The notes below the pieces were generated by a model. The model saw nothing but the letters and a program-made list of their open reading frames with translations, was not told where the DNA came from and did no database searches. The position numbers were made by a program, and so were the translations under genes. From Mycobacterium sp. E183 (GTDB lineage Bacteria; Actinomycetota; Actinomycetes; Mycobacteriales; Mycobacteriaceae), in the NCBI RefSeq assembly GCF_001667735.1, contig NZ_LZJN01000133.1:27481-91480 (forward strand): 64,000 nucleotides of DNA, written 5' to 3'. Shown piece by piece: positions 1-8,293 of this stretch. Position 1 is the first letter of the stretch; each line of letters starts with the position of its first letter.

Positions 1-909
1 GTTGACCGCGTCCTGTACACCGGTGTTCAGACCCTGTCCGCCCACCGGGTGGTGCACATGCGCGGCGTCGCCGGCCAGCAGGACACGCCCCGCGCGATAG
101 CTCGCGGCCTGTCGCGCCGTGTCGGTGAACCTGGAAAGCCAAGCGGGACTGTGGATCCCGTAGTCCGTGCCGTAGACCGCGATGAGCCCCTCACGCAGGT
201 CGTCCAGCGTGGGTTCGCTGTTTGGTCCCAGGTGCCGCTCGGTGACCATGACACGAACCCGCCCGCCGCCCTCGGACGCGGCCAGAGAATGGACGCCGAG
301 CGCGTCGTGGCGAATGCCCCACTCGGGCGAATCGCCGGTGCCGTAATCCATTTCGACCTCTGCGAGCAGGTAGCTGGTCGTCGGCTCCCAGCCCGGGAAA
401 TCGATACCGGCGGCTTTCCGGACGACGCTACGGCCGCCGTCGCAGCCGACGAGGTATCCGCCTCGCATGGAACGGCCATCGGACAACGTGACGTCAACAC
501 CGCTGGCGTCCTGGGCGATGCCCGTCACCTCTTGTCCCCGATGCATTCGCACCCCGAGCTCGTTTGCCCAGTCGGCGAGGATGCTTTCGATCTCGTTCTG
601 CCACAGGGCAAGACCGTACGGATGCCGGGTGGGAAAGTCGCTGATGTCCAGCCGAATCTGGGCGAACCCGGCGACCTGGGCGACCTGGCCCCGGGCGAGA
701 AACCGGTCGGCGATGCCGCGCTGATCGAGCACCTCGATCGTGCGCGCATGCAGACCCCCGGCGCGCGCACCGATGAGATTCCGGTCGGGGCGCCGCTCGA
801 GGATCGCCACATCGACCCCCGCCAACGCCAATTCACCGGCCAGCATCAGTCCCGTCGGGCCGCCTCCGGCTATCAGCACCGCATGTTCGACATTCCTGGG
901 TGACAGCAC
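1..909 (-). CDS. FAD-dependent aromatic monooxygenase (3' truncated by window edge)
   Basis: This is a group A flavoprotein monooxygenase of the PheA/TetX (FAD_binding_3) type, expected to hydroxylate an aromatic or polyketide-like substrate with NAD(P)H and O2. Read on the minus strand, the N-terminus carries the Rossmann motif AGGGPTGL, then the VGCDGGRS (DG) motif near residue 160 and the FAD-ribityl motif LLAGDAAHVHHPVGGQGLN near the window edge. The C-terminal part lies outside the window. The start is probably the GTG at 909; an in-frame TTG at 915 follows a GGGGG stretch and is an alternative. The substrate cannot be told from sequence. Confidence 0.88.
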   Translation of the reverse strand, partial: MLSPRNVEHAVLIAGGGPTGLMLAGELALAGVDVAILERRPDRNLIGARAGGLHARTIEVLDQRGIADRFLARGQVAQVAGFAQIRLDISDFPTRHPYGLALWQNEIESILADWANELGVRMHRGQEVTGIAQDASGVDVTLSDGRSMRGGYLVGCDGGRSVVRKAAGIDFPGWEPTTSYLLAEVEMDYGTGDSPEWGIRHDALGVHSLAASEGGGRVRVMVTERHLGPNSEPTLDDLREGLIAVYGTDYGIHSPAWLSRFTDTARQAASYRAGRVLLAGDAAHVHHPVGGQGLNTGVQDAVN

Positions 910-1022
910 TCCCAACCCCCTGCTGTAGAGCGAAAAATGGCTTCGGCCAGCGATTGTGCGGCATCACCCTGGCCTTGCCGCAAGCCCCCCAGTGCGCTAT
1001 AGGTTGAGAGTGGGAAGGTAAT

Positions 1023-4000
1023 TCACGGACTGTCGCGCAGCGCCTCGATGGCGCGGTAGATCCGCTGCTCGCTCACCGGCCGTGGCGTGCCCAGCTGCTG
1101 CGCCCACAGGCTGACCCGCAATTCCTCGATCTGCCGCGCAACGTCGCGGACGTCCTCCGCCGCCCGCCGCACGGGTGACAGCGTGTGCGCCAGTTCTTCG
1201 TAGGCGTGCTGCACGGCGTGCACCCGCCGCATCCGATCCCGGTCCGCCTCGACCGCGGACGGCAGCCGCTCGAGGCGCCGGCGGATTGCCGTCAGGTAGC
1301 GGACTAGGTCGGACAGGTGGGCGCGACCCGTGGCCGTGACGAACGCCGGCGGCAACAGCCGGCCCAGCTGAGCCTGGACGTCGGCGATCGCGTCGGCCTG
1401 CGCGGGCGCGGGCGCACCGGGCAGGAGCAGCCGCACGTCCTGCGCGGCCGCCAGCACCTGCTGCACGCGGGCCACGATGTCGGCGGTCGCCGGCGCCAGC
1501 GCCCCGGCCGCGCCATCGCGCAGCGCGGCGAACTCGTCCCTGTTCCACACCGGACCGGCCAGCAGCGCGTCCGTCGCCGCGTCGGCGCAGTCCTCGAGCA
1601 GCGCGGCCAGGGAGCCATCCGGGTTCGCGCCGAGCACGAGCCGTGTGCGCGGATCCAATTGCCGCTCAATGGTTTTGACCGGGGACGGCACGCTCAGCCG
1701 CACCAAGCGGCGCATGCCCGGCCCCATCGCACCGTCTCGCTCCAACGGGTTCGCGAACACCCGCAGGTCGACGGCGCCGCCGGCGTCGACGAAACCGGGA
1801 AACCCGCGGACGGTACGTCCGTCGACCGTTCGCTCGATGACGGGTGGCACCGCGTCGAGGTCGTCGGGCCAGCCGCGCAGGCCGGTCCGTTCCAGCTCGG
1901 CGGCGACCGCCAGGGCGACGGCCCGGCGGGCGGGCGCGGCCAGCCGTTGTTGCAACGCGACCAGGTCCTTGCCGCGGGCGACCTCGGTGCCGTCACCGGA
2001 CTCGACCGCGAAGGTCACCCGCAGGTGCGCCGGAAGCTTGTCCGGATCGAAGGCGTCGACCGGGACCGAAACCCCGGTGCGTCGGCGTAGTTCGCGCCGC
2101 AACGCCTCCAGCAGCGGCTCCCCCGCCGGGTCGATCCCAGCCAGCACGGCACGCGCGGTGTCGGGGGCGGGAACGAAGTTGCGGCGCAGGTCCTTTGGCA
2201 GTGATCGGATGAGCGCGGTCACCAGCTCCTCGCGCAGCGCCGGCACCTGCCAGGCGAACTCGTCACCGCCCAACCGCGCGAGCACGTCGATCGGCACGTG
2301 CACCGTGACGCCGTCGTCGGCGGCGCCCGGCTCGAACCGGTAGGTCAGCGGCAGCGCGACATCACCCGAACGCCAGACGGTCGGCCGCTCGGCGTCGGCC
2401 GTGTCGCCGGTGCGCAACAGGTCGTCACGAGTGAACGTGAGCAGCTGTGGTGTCTTGTGGCGCTGCTTGCGCCACCACGCGTCGAAGTGGCGCGCCGACA
2501 CGACATCCGCGGGCACGCGCGCGTCATAGAACCTGTAGACCTCATCGTCACCGACAAGTAGGTCGCGGCGGCGGGCCCGCTCCTCGAGCTCCTCGAGCTC
2601 GGCGCGCAGCCGCGCGTTGTCGCGGAGGAAGCGGTGGCGGCTCTGCCAGTCCCCCTCCACCAGCGCATGCCGGATGAACAGCTCCCGCGCCACCGCCGGC
2701 TCCACGTGGGCATACCCGACGCGACGGCGCGCGACCAGTGGCAGGCCGTAGAGCGTCACCCGCTCGTAGGCCATCACCTCGCCGCGCTTGGCGTCCCAAT
2801 GCGGCTCGCTGTGGGTGCGTTGCACCAGATCGCCCGCGACCCGCTCGACCACCTCGGGCTGGATCCGCGCGGCGGTGCGCCCGTAGAGGCGGCTGGTTTC
2901 GACCAGTTCCGCCACGACCACCCAGCGCGGCGGCCGTTTGGTGAGCGCCGAGCCCGGCGCGAGCAGGAAGCGCGAGTTCCGCGCGCCCAGATACTCGCGC
3001 CCGTCCTCTCGGCGCATCCCTATATGCGACAGCAAGCCGGCCAGCAGCGCCGCGTGCACCCGCGCCGGTTCGGCCGGCTCCGCGGATGCGGCGTCTTCGA
3101 CGACGCCCAGGTCGCGGGCGATGCTGCGCAGTTGCCCGACCAGGTCCTGCCACTCGCGGATGCGCAGGTAGTGCAGGAACTCGTCTCGGCACATCCGGCG
3201 AAAGCCGTTGCCGGTCAGCGCTTTTCGTTTCTCTTGTAGGTATCGCCAGAGGTTGAGGTAGGACAGGAAGTCGGAACCGTCGTCGGTGAAGCGGGCGTGC
3301 TTCTGGCGCGCCGCCTCCTCGCGGTCGGTGGGACGTTCCCGCGGGTCGGGAATGGTCAGCGCGGCGGCCAACACCAGCACCTCACGCACGCAACCCTCGG
3401 CCTGGGCCTGCAAGATCATCCGGCCCAGCCGGGGGTCCACGGGCAGCCGCGCCAGTCGGCGCCCGAGGTCGGTGATGGCGCCGTGGGCGTCGAACGCCCC
3501 CAACTCCTGCAGCAGTTGCACCCCGTCGCGGATGCTGCGCCGGTCCGGCGGGTCGAGGAACGGAAAGTTCTCCACCTCGCCGAGCCGCAGCGCCGCCATC
3601 TGCAACAGCACCGCGGCGAGGTTGGTCCGCAGGATCTCGGGCTCGGTGTACCGCGGACGGGCCGCGAAGTCCTCCTCGGAATACAGGCGGATGCACACCC
3701 CGGCAGCGACGCGGCCGCAGCGGCCGGCCCGTTGCGCGGCGGACGCCTGCGAGATGGGTTCGATCGGCAGCCGCTGCACCTTCAGGCGGCGGCTGTACCG
3801 CGAGATGCGGGCGTTGCCGGGGTCGACGACGTAGCGGATGCCGGGCACGGTCAGCGACGTCTCGGCCACGTTGGTCGCCAGCACGACCCGGCGCCCGGTG
3901 TGGGGCGCGAACACCTTCTGCTGCTCGGCGGTGGGCAGCCGGGCGTACAGGGGAAGCACCTCGGTATTTCTCAGTCCGCCCAAAGCCTCTGCCGTATCAC

Positions 4001-4958
4001 GGATTTCGCGTTCACCCGAGAGGAACACCAGGACGTCGCCGGCGGGCTCGGCCTCCAGTTCCCCGACCGCGTCGACGATCGCCTCGACCTCGTCTCGGGT
4101 CTCGGTGCGCACGACCTCGTGATCGGGGTCGTCCGGGTCGTCGGCTGTACCGCTCGACACCGGAACCTCCAACGGCCGGTAGCGAATCTCCACCGGGTAC
4201 GTCCGTCCGGAAACCTCCACGATCGGCGCGCCGCCGAAGTGGTCCGCGAACCGCTGCGGCTCGATGGTCGCCGAGGTGACGATGACCTTCAGGTCGGGAC
4301 GGCGCGGCAGCAGCTCGTGCAGGTAACCCAGGAGGAAGTCGATGTTCAGGCTGCGCTCGTGGGCCTCGTCGAGGATCAGCGTGTCGTAGCGCAGCAGCCG
4401 GCGGTCGCGCTGAATCTCGGCGAGCAGGATGCCGTCGGTCATCAGCTTGACCAGGGTGTGGTCGCTGACCTGGTCGGTGAACCGGACGGTGTAGCCGACC
4501 GTCTCGCCCAGCGGGCTGCCCAGTTCGTCGGCGATGCGCTGCGCGACGGTGCGCGCGGCCAGCCGCCGGGGCTGGGTATGCCCGATGGTTCCCCGGATTC
4601 CCCGGCCGGCCTCAAGGCAGATCTTGGGCAGTTGGGTGGTCTTGCCCGAGCCGGTCTCGCCGGCGACGACCACGACCTGGTTGGCGCGCAGCGCGTCGGC
4701 GATCTCCTGCCGCCGCTCGCTGACCGGGAGGTCGGGGAAGGCGATCGCCGGCACCGCGGCCCGCCGGGTGGCGACGAGTGCCTCGGCGTTCGCGATCTGC
4801 TCGGCGAATTGCCGCCGTACGTCGGGTTGCGCGCCCCGCAGGTTCCTCAGGCGCCTACCCAGGCGTGCGGCGTCGCGGGTGGTCAGACCGTCGAGGCGGG
4901 CGCGCAGTTCCGCGACGGACAATTCGGCCACTTTGGCCAGGATAGGCGCGGGCCGCAT
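1023..4958 (-). CDS. hrpA: ATP-dependent RNA helicase HrpA
   Basis: This 1311-residue DEAH-box helicase is the usual length for HrpA, which acts on structured mRNA and stalled ribosomes in the cytoplasm. Walker A GETGSGKT lies at residues 100-107, DEAH at 197-200, VTSAT near 230 and the motif VI segment AQRAGRCGR near 400. Helicase-associated, OB-fold and the long HrpA-specific C-terminal region follow. The ATG at 4958 lies 28 bp from the divergent crotonase start, so the two genes share a very short promoter region. No gap or frameshift is visible. Confidence 0.95.
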   Translation of the reverse strand: MRPAPILAKVAELSVAELRARLDGLTTRDAARLGRRLRNLRGAQPDVRRQFAEQIANAEALVATRRAAVPAIAFPDLPVSERRQEIADALRANQVVVVAGETGSGKTTQLPKICLEAGRGIRGTIGHTQPRRLAARTVAQRIADELGSPLGETVGYTVRFTDQVSDHTLVKLMTDGILLAEIQRDRRLLRYDTLILDEAHERSLNIDFLLGYLHELLPRRPDLKVIVTSATIEPQRFADHFGGAPIVEVSGRTYPVEIRYRPLEVPVSSGTADDPDDPDHEVVRTETRDEVEAIVDAVGELEAEPAGDVLVFLSGEREIRDTAEALGGLRNTEVLPLYARLPTAEQQKVFAPHTGRRVVLATNVAETSLTVPGIRYVVDPGNARISRYSRRLKVQRLPIEPISQASAAQRAGRCGRVAAGVCIRLYSEEDFAARPRYTEPEILRTNLAAVLLQMAALRLGEVENFPFLDPPDRRSIRDGVQLLQELGAFDAHGAITDLGRRLARLPVDPRLGRMILQAQAEGCVREVLVLAAALTIPDPRERPTDREEAARQKHARFTDDGSDFLSYLNLWRYLQEKRKALTGNGFRRMCRDEFLHYLRIREWQDLVGQLRSIARDLGVVEDAASAEPAEPARVHAALLAGLLSHIGMRREDGREYLGARNSRFLLAPGSALTKRPPRWVVVAELVETSRLYGRTAARIQPEVVERVAGDLVQRTHSEPHWDAKRGEVMAYERVTLYGLPLVARRRVGYAHVEPAVARELFIRHALVEGDWQSRHRFLRDNARLRAELEELEERARRRDLLVGDDEVYRFYDARVPADVVSARHFDAWWRKQRHKTPQLLTFTRDDLLRTGDTADAERPTVWRSGDVALPLTYRFEPGAADDGVTVHVPIDVLARLGGDEFAWQVPALREELVTALIRSLPKDLRRNFVPAPDTARAVLAGIDPAGEPLLEALRRELRRRTGVSVPVDAFDPDKLPAHLRVTFAVESGDGTEVARGKDLVALQQRLAAPARRAVALAVAAELERTGLRGWPDDLDAVPPVIERTVDGRTVRGFPGFVDAGGAVDLRVFANPLERDGAMGPGMRRLVRLSVPSPVKTIERQLDPRTRLVLGANPDGSLAALLEDCADAATDALLAGPVWNRDEFAALRDGAAGALAPATADIVARVQQVLAAAQDVRLLLPGAPAPAQADAIADVQAQLGRLLPPAFVTATGRAHLSDLVRYLTAIRRRLERLPSAVEADRDRMRRVHAVQHAYEELAHTLSPVRRAAEDVRDVARQIEELRVSLWAQQLGTPRPVSEQRIYRAIEALRDSP

Positions 4959-4986
4959 CGACCGTCGGCCGCCCTAGGGTGAACCC

Positions 4987-5760
4987 ATGAGCCTCGTCAC
5001 CTATGAGCTGGCCGACCACATCGCCACCATCACCCTCAACCGGCCCGAGGCTCGCAACGCCATCAACGGCGCCCTCCGCCGGGACTTGAATGCGGCGTGG
5101 GAGCGGTTCCGCGACGATCTGGACGCCTGGGTCGCGATCCTGACGGCCAACGGCGACGTGTACTGCGCGGGCGGCGACCTCAAGGACGGCGAGGGATCGG
5201 TCGGTACCTTCGGCGGCACCTTCTGGGAGAAGCCGACCATCAACTCCTTCGAATCCGGGATGGAGCTGTTCAAGCCGACCATCGCGGCGGTACACGGGCC
5301 GTGCATCGGCTACGGCGTGACCGGGGTGCTGTTCTGCGACTTCGTCATCGCCAGCACCGAAGCCAGCTTCTCCTTTCCCGAGGTGTCGATCGGGGTGCCG
5401 ACCATAGTCGGGGCCATCCGGCTGCCCCAGCGGATCGGCTGGGCCAATGCCATGGAACTCCTGCTGACCGGTAAGCCGATGAGCGCGGCGCGGGCCAAGG
5501 AGGTCGGTCTGGTCTGGAAGCTGGTGGATCCCGACGAGCTGCAGGCCGAGGCCCGGGCGTGGGCGCGGACGCTCACCGAGGCCGCTCCCCTGGCGCAACG
5601 CGCCACCAAAGAGGTGGCGTGGCGCACGGCGAACATGGGCTGGATCGAGGCGGTCCGCTTCGGCGAGACCATGCGCAAGGTGGCCGGGGCGACCGAGGAC
5701 GTCGCCGAGGGGCTGCGGGCGTGGGCCGAGAAGCGCAAGCCCCAGTGGCGCGGCCGCTAG
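4987..5760 (+). CDS. Enoyl-CoA hydratase/isomerase (crotonase family)
   Basis: This 257-residue crotonase-fold protein should act on acyl-CoA thioesters, by hydration, isomerisation or a related reaction, in the cytoplasm. ITLNRPEARNAIN near the N-terminus and YCAGGDLKDG near residue 60 (oxyanion hole) are typical, as is the HGPCIGYGVTGVL segment near residue 103. The second acidic catalytic residue of true enoyl-CoA hydratases is not obvious, so a hydratase activity is not assured. It stands alone, divergent from hrpA, and is followed by a DUF3253 gene. Confidence 0.9.
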   Translation: MSLVTYELADHIATITLNRPEARNAINGALRRDLNAAWERFRDDLDAWVAILTANGDVYCAGGDLKDGEGSVGTFGGTFWEKPTINSFESGMELFKPTIAAVHGPCIGYGVTGVLFCDFVIASTEASFSFPEVSIGVPTIVGAIRLPQRIGWANAMELLLTGKPMSAARAKEVGLVWKLVDPDELQAEARAWARTLTEAAPLAQRATKEVAWRTANMGWIEAVRFGETMRKVAGATEDVAEGLRAWAEKRKPQWRGR

Positions 5761-5870
5761 CCGGCACAACGCGGAGCGCAACCGGCAGGACGGCAGTTCG
5801 GCCGCGAGCAGATCGGTCAGGTCCTGCACCCAGCGGCTGCACCGGCGCGCACGGACCGAGGTTTGAGGAC

Positions 5871-6272
5871 GTGGTGGCGGACACCGCCGCGTTGCCCTTC
5901 ACTGGTTGGGTGGGTGAGCGATTGCGCGCCGAACTCGGCCGGGTCCTTGCTGGTCGTGGTCCCGGCGCCGACCACGCCGAGATCGCTCTCGGAGCCGGGC
6001 CGATCGGGCGGCGGCTGGAATCGTCGATCCGCGCGTTGACCGAGCATCGAGGCCCGCGGAGCAGCATCTGCCCTTCGGACGCCGCCCGGGCCGTGGGCGG
6101 CGAGAACTGGCGCGACTTGATGGCCGCCGCCCGCGACGCCGCGCGGAAGCTGGCCAGATCGGGCGACGTGCAGATCACGCAGCGCGGCAACGTCGTCGAT
6201 CCCGACGACGACTGGAGCGGCCCCATCCGCATCCGGCTGCCGCAGGCCGACAACCCTTGTGCTGCAAGATGA
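5871..6272 (+). CDS. DUF3253 domain protein
   Basis: This protein of about 133 residues has no assigned function. The C-terminal half matches the DUF3253 pattern: an acidic and Arg-rich helix, then ICPSDAARAV, WRDLMAAARDAARKLA and the signature ITQRGNVVDPDDDWSGPIRIR-like strand (split here, residues 100-125). It resembles a small winged-helix fold. The frame is open far upstream because of high GC; GTG 5871 is chosen because it lies just after the crotonase gene and leaves a compact protein, but GTG 5874 or 5910 are possible. It precedes the cutinase on the same strand. Confidence 0.65.
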   Translation: MVADTAALPFTGWVGERLRAELGRVLAGRGPGADHAEIALGAGPIGRRLESSIRALTEHRGPRSSICPSDAARAVGGENWRDLMAAARDAARKLARSGDVQITQRGNVVDPDDDWSGPIRIRLPQADNPCAAR

Positions 6273-6354
6273 TTCGGCGCGCCGAGGTGGTTGGGGGCGC
6301 GGTAGCGCCAACCGCCGGGACCGCCGGGACCGGCGGTGTGACAGGATTTCCGCC

Positions 6355-7020
6355 ATGAGTGCACGCAGATTTGGTCGTATTGTCGGTGTCTCGGTGGCGA
6401 CGACCTGGGCAGCGCTGAGCGTCCCGGTCGCCCTCCCCACCGCCGCCGCCGATGCCTGCTCCGACGTCTCGGTGGTCTTCGCCCGGGGCACGCATCAGGA
6501 GCCCGGGCTGGGCAACATCGGCCAGGCTTTCGTGGATTCGCTCACCTCGCAGCTCGGCGGGAAGTCCGTCGACGTCTACGCGGTCAACTACCCGGCCAAC
6601 GACGACTACCACAACAGCGCGAACGCCGGCTCCAACGACGCGAGCACCCACATCCAGGACACCGTCGCCAGCTGCCCGAACTCGAGGATCGTGCTCGGCG
6701 GGTACTCCCAAGGCTCAACGGTGATCGATCTGGCCACCAACGCGATGCCGCCGTCGGTCGCCGATCACGTCGCCGCCGTCGCGCTGTTCGGGGAGCCCAG
6801 CAGCGGGTTCTCGTCCATGCTGTGGGGCGGCCAGCCGCTTCCGACGATCAATCCGGCGTACGGATCCAAGACCCTCAGCTTGTGTGCCCCCGACGACCCG
6901 ATCTGTTCCGGCGGCGGCAACATCATGGCGCACGTCTCCTACATCGACGCCGGGATGACCAACCAGGCCGCCACGTTCGCCGCCAACAAGATCAACCAGG
7001 GGCCGCCGGCGCGCGCCTGA
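6355..7020 (+). CDS. Secreted cutinase family esterase
   Basis: This 221-residue secreted alpha/beta hydrolase belongs to the mycobacterial cutinase-like (Culp) family, which hydrolyses esters and lipids outside the cell. The Sec signal peptide runs to about residue 33 (ending PTAAADA). The nucleophile elbow GGYSQGS puts Ser at about 118; the DDPIC Asp and the AHVSYIDAG His complete the expected triad, and paired cysteines fit the family disulfides. ATG 6355 is chosen because translation from it begins directly with the signal peptide. It is not in an obvious operon. A second cutinase lies at 29252. Confidence 0.93.
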   Translation: MSARRFGRIVGVSVATTWAALSVPVALPTAAADACSDVSVVFARGTHQEPGLGNIGQAFVDSLTSQLGGKSVDVYAVNYPANDDYHNSANAGSNDASTHIQDTVASCPNSRIVLGGYSQGSTVIDLATNAMPPSVADHVAAVALFGEPSSGFSSMLWGGQPLPTINPAYGSKTLSLCAPDDPICSGGGNIMAHVSYIDAGMTNQAATFAANKINQGPPARA

Positions 7021-7026
7021 ACACGC

Positions 7027-7369
7027 CAGCCTTTCGCGCGCTCCCCTCGGCGCCGTTGCTTCTCGGCGCCCGCCGGCTGCGCGACGCGCTCCGCCTCGGT
7101 GCGCGTGTCGGCCCGGGCCGACTGCGTTGCCGCACGGTTGCGTTGCTCGGCGGTCTCGCAGGCCTCTTGATCCCCCGCCGGGCGGCCGCCTGCGCTTTCT
7201 TGGCGGTCCTCGACCGCCTCGTCGCGGACGCCCTTCAGCCTGGCGTCGGCCTGTTCCTTCCTGGTCGCGTCTTCGCGTCCAGGTGCGCGGCGCGGCCCAG
7301 CGCGCCGCTGCGTTCGGCGGGCGCCGTCCCGCGCTCCACCAGGCCACCGATATCGCCGATCAAACCCGG
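7027..7369 (-). pseudogene. Decayed IF2-family (Ala/Lys/Glu-rich) protein gene
   Basis: The minus strand holds pieces of an Ala/Arg/Glu-rich helical protein in different frames: GDIGGLVERGTAPAERSGAL and GRAAHLDAK at 7369-7275, then TRKEQADARLKGVRDEAVED in another frame, a KKAQAAARRGIKR-like piece in the third, and EQRNRAATQSARADTRTEAE down to 7027. The order and wording resemble the roughly 200-residue mycobacterial proteins annotated as IF2-family translation initiation factor (AERSEALGEA...LDEKA..KR.QAD). No frame is continuous and the N-terminal half is missing, so this looks like a frameshifted remnant. Family assignment is from memory and needs a BLASTX. Confidence 0.45.
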
Positions 7370-7507
7370 CTGTGACCTGGGTCACCACCTGTTGGTTCGC
7401 CCGGATCGGCGCTCTCGGCGAGTGAATTGCCCAGCAGCTCAACGGAAGTCGCGCGCCGGACGGTATCGCGCTGCGCAGCGCGTTTCCGATCGGTTACCGT
7501 CGAAGGC

Positions 7508-7762
7508 ATGTCCAAAGTCTCCGGTAACGACCCCATCGACGACGTCACCCCAGGCGACATCATCGCCGTCGACCGCGGCTCTGGTGAACAGCCTTACAAG
7601 GTGGTGTTCAAGGACGCCACCGAGGGCGGCTACCTCCTCACGTTCGAGGCCGGCGACGGGGAAACCTTCCAGCTCCACCTGGCCGCCGGTACGACGGTGA
7701 CCCGATCGCTCGAGTCGAAATGGGAATCGGCGCAGAGTCCCACCCCGCGCACCGACGCGTAG
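7508..7762 (+). CDS. Small conserved mycobacterial protein
   Basis: This 84-residue acidic protein of unknown function starts at ATG 7508 with VSGNDPIDDVTPGDIIAVDR. It is predicted to be mostly beta strands, with two short sheets around YKVVFKDATEGGYLLTFEAG and TFQLHLAAGTTVTRSLESKW, and has no signal peptide or membrane segment. Codon use matches its neighbours. It stands alone between the decayed gene and the P450 operon. An upstream in-frame extension to 7427 is open but reads as Arg-rich non-protein sequence. Confidence 0.72.
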   Translation: MSKVSGNDPIDDVTPGDIIAVDRGSGEQPYKVVFKDATEGGYLLTFEAGDGETFQLHLAAGTTVTRSLESKWESAQSPTPRTDA

Positions 7763-8077
7763 ACGGCGGCCCCTGGCGCCGCAATTCCTCGCACACCCAA
7801 CGCGATCGCGGCGGGATGTGCCGCCCATCGGCGGAGTAAACGCGGCCTCCCGTTTTGGGCCCGTCCTGGGCGGGAATGCAACGCCCCAACGGAGGGAGCG
7901 GCGTGAGCTATCTGGGTTTCGCCAAGGAACAGCGCTGCGCAATCTGGGTGCCTGACTGACGCGCGCCGGACCCGGTCGCACTGGGCGCGAATCTTTCGTG
8001 AACCCTGTGGCGGGCGCCCGCCGCGAAGTAGTCTGCCCTCAAAGAATGCTGGTAGCCGACGGGCGGAAGGTCGGGGC
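7763..8077. other. Intergenic region before the P450 operon
   Basis: No convincing gene is present. A 14-bp perfect palindrome GGCGGGCGCCCGCC lies at 8009-8022, about 55 bp before the ferredoxin start, followed by a TAGTCT hexamer near 8029 that could act as a -10 element. A GGAGGG followed by an 18-codon GTG frame (7903-7959) is too short to call. Confidence 0.4.
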
Positions 8078-8293
8078 ATGCGGCTGGTCGTCGATCTCAA
8101 CAAGTGCCAGGGCTACGCGCAGTGCGTCCCGCTGGCGCCCGACGTACTGCAGCTCGTCGGTGAAGAAGCGCTCGCCTACGACCCGAATCCCGACGATTCC
8201 GCGCGGCAGCGGGTATTGCGTGCGGCGGCTTCCTGCCCGGTGCAGGCGATCATCCTCGAAGTGGATCCGCCGTCGGACCGGGACACCGTATGA
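8078..8293 (+). CDS. 3Fe-4S ferredoxin of a P450 system
   Basis: This 71-residue ferredoxin should pass electrons from the adjacent reductase to the adjacent P450. Cysteines at residues 10, 16 and 53 (CQGYAQC ... CP) are the three ligands of a 3Fe-4S cluster; the fourth ligand position of 4Fe-4S ferredoxins is replaced within QGYAQ. Small 3Fe-4S ferredoxins next to CYP genes are common in mycobacteria. Its stop codon overlaps the reductase start as ATGA, which indicates translational coupling. Start ATG 8078 follows GGCGGAAGG. Confidence 0.92.
   Translation: MRLVVDLNKCQGYAQCVPLAPDVLQLVGEEALAYDPNPDDSARQRVLRAAASCPVQAIILEVDPPSDRDTV

Noticed and set aside
3297..4982. 561-codon open frame on the plus strand through hrpA
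   Set aside because: Antisense shadow of the hrpA reading frame in GC-rich DNA; no domain, no ribosome site and Arg/Gly-rich sequence.
7903..7959. 18-codon frame with GGAGGG before a GTG
   Set aside because: Good ribosome site but too short and without recognisable protein; recorded as possible leader peptide only.
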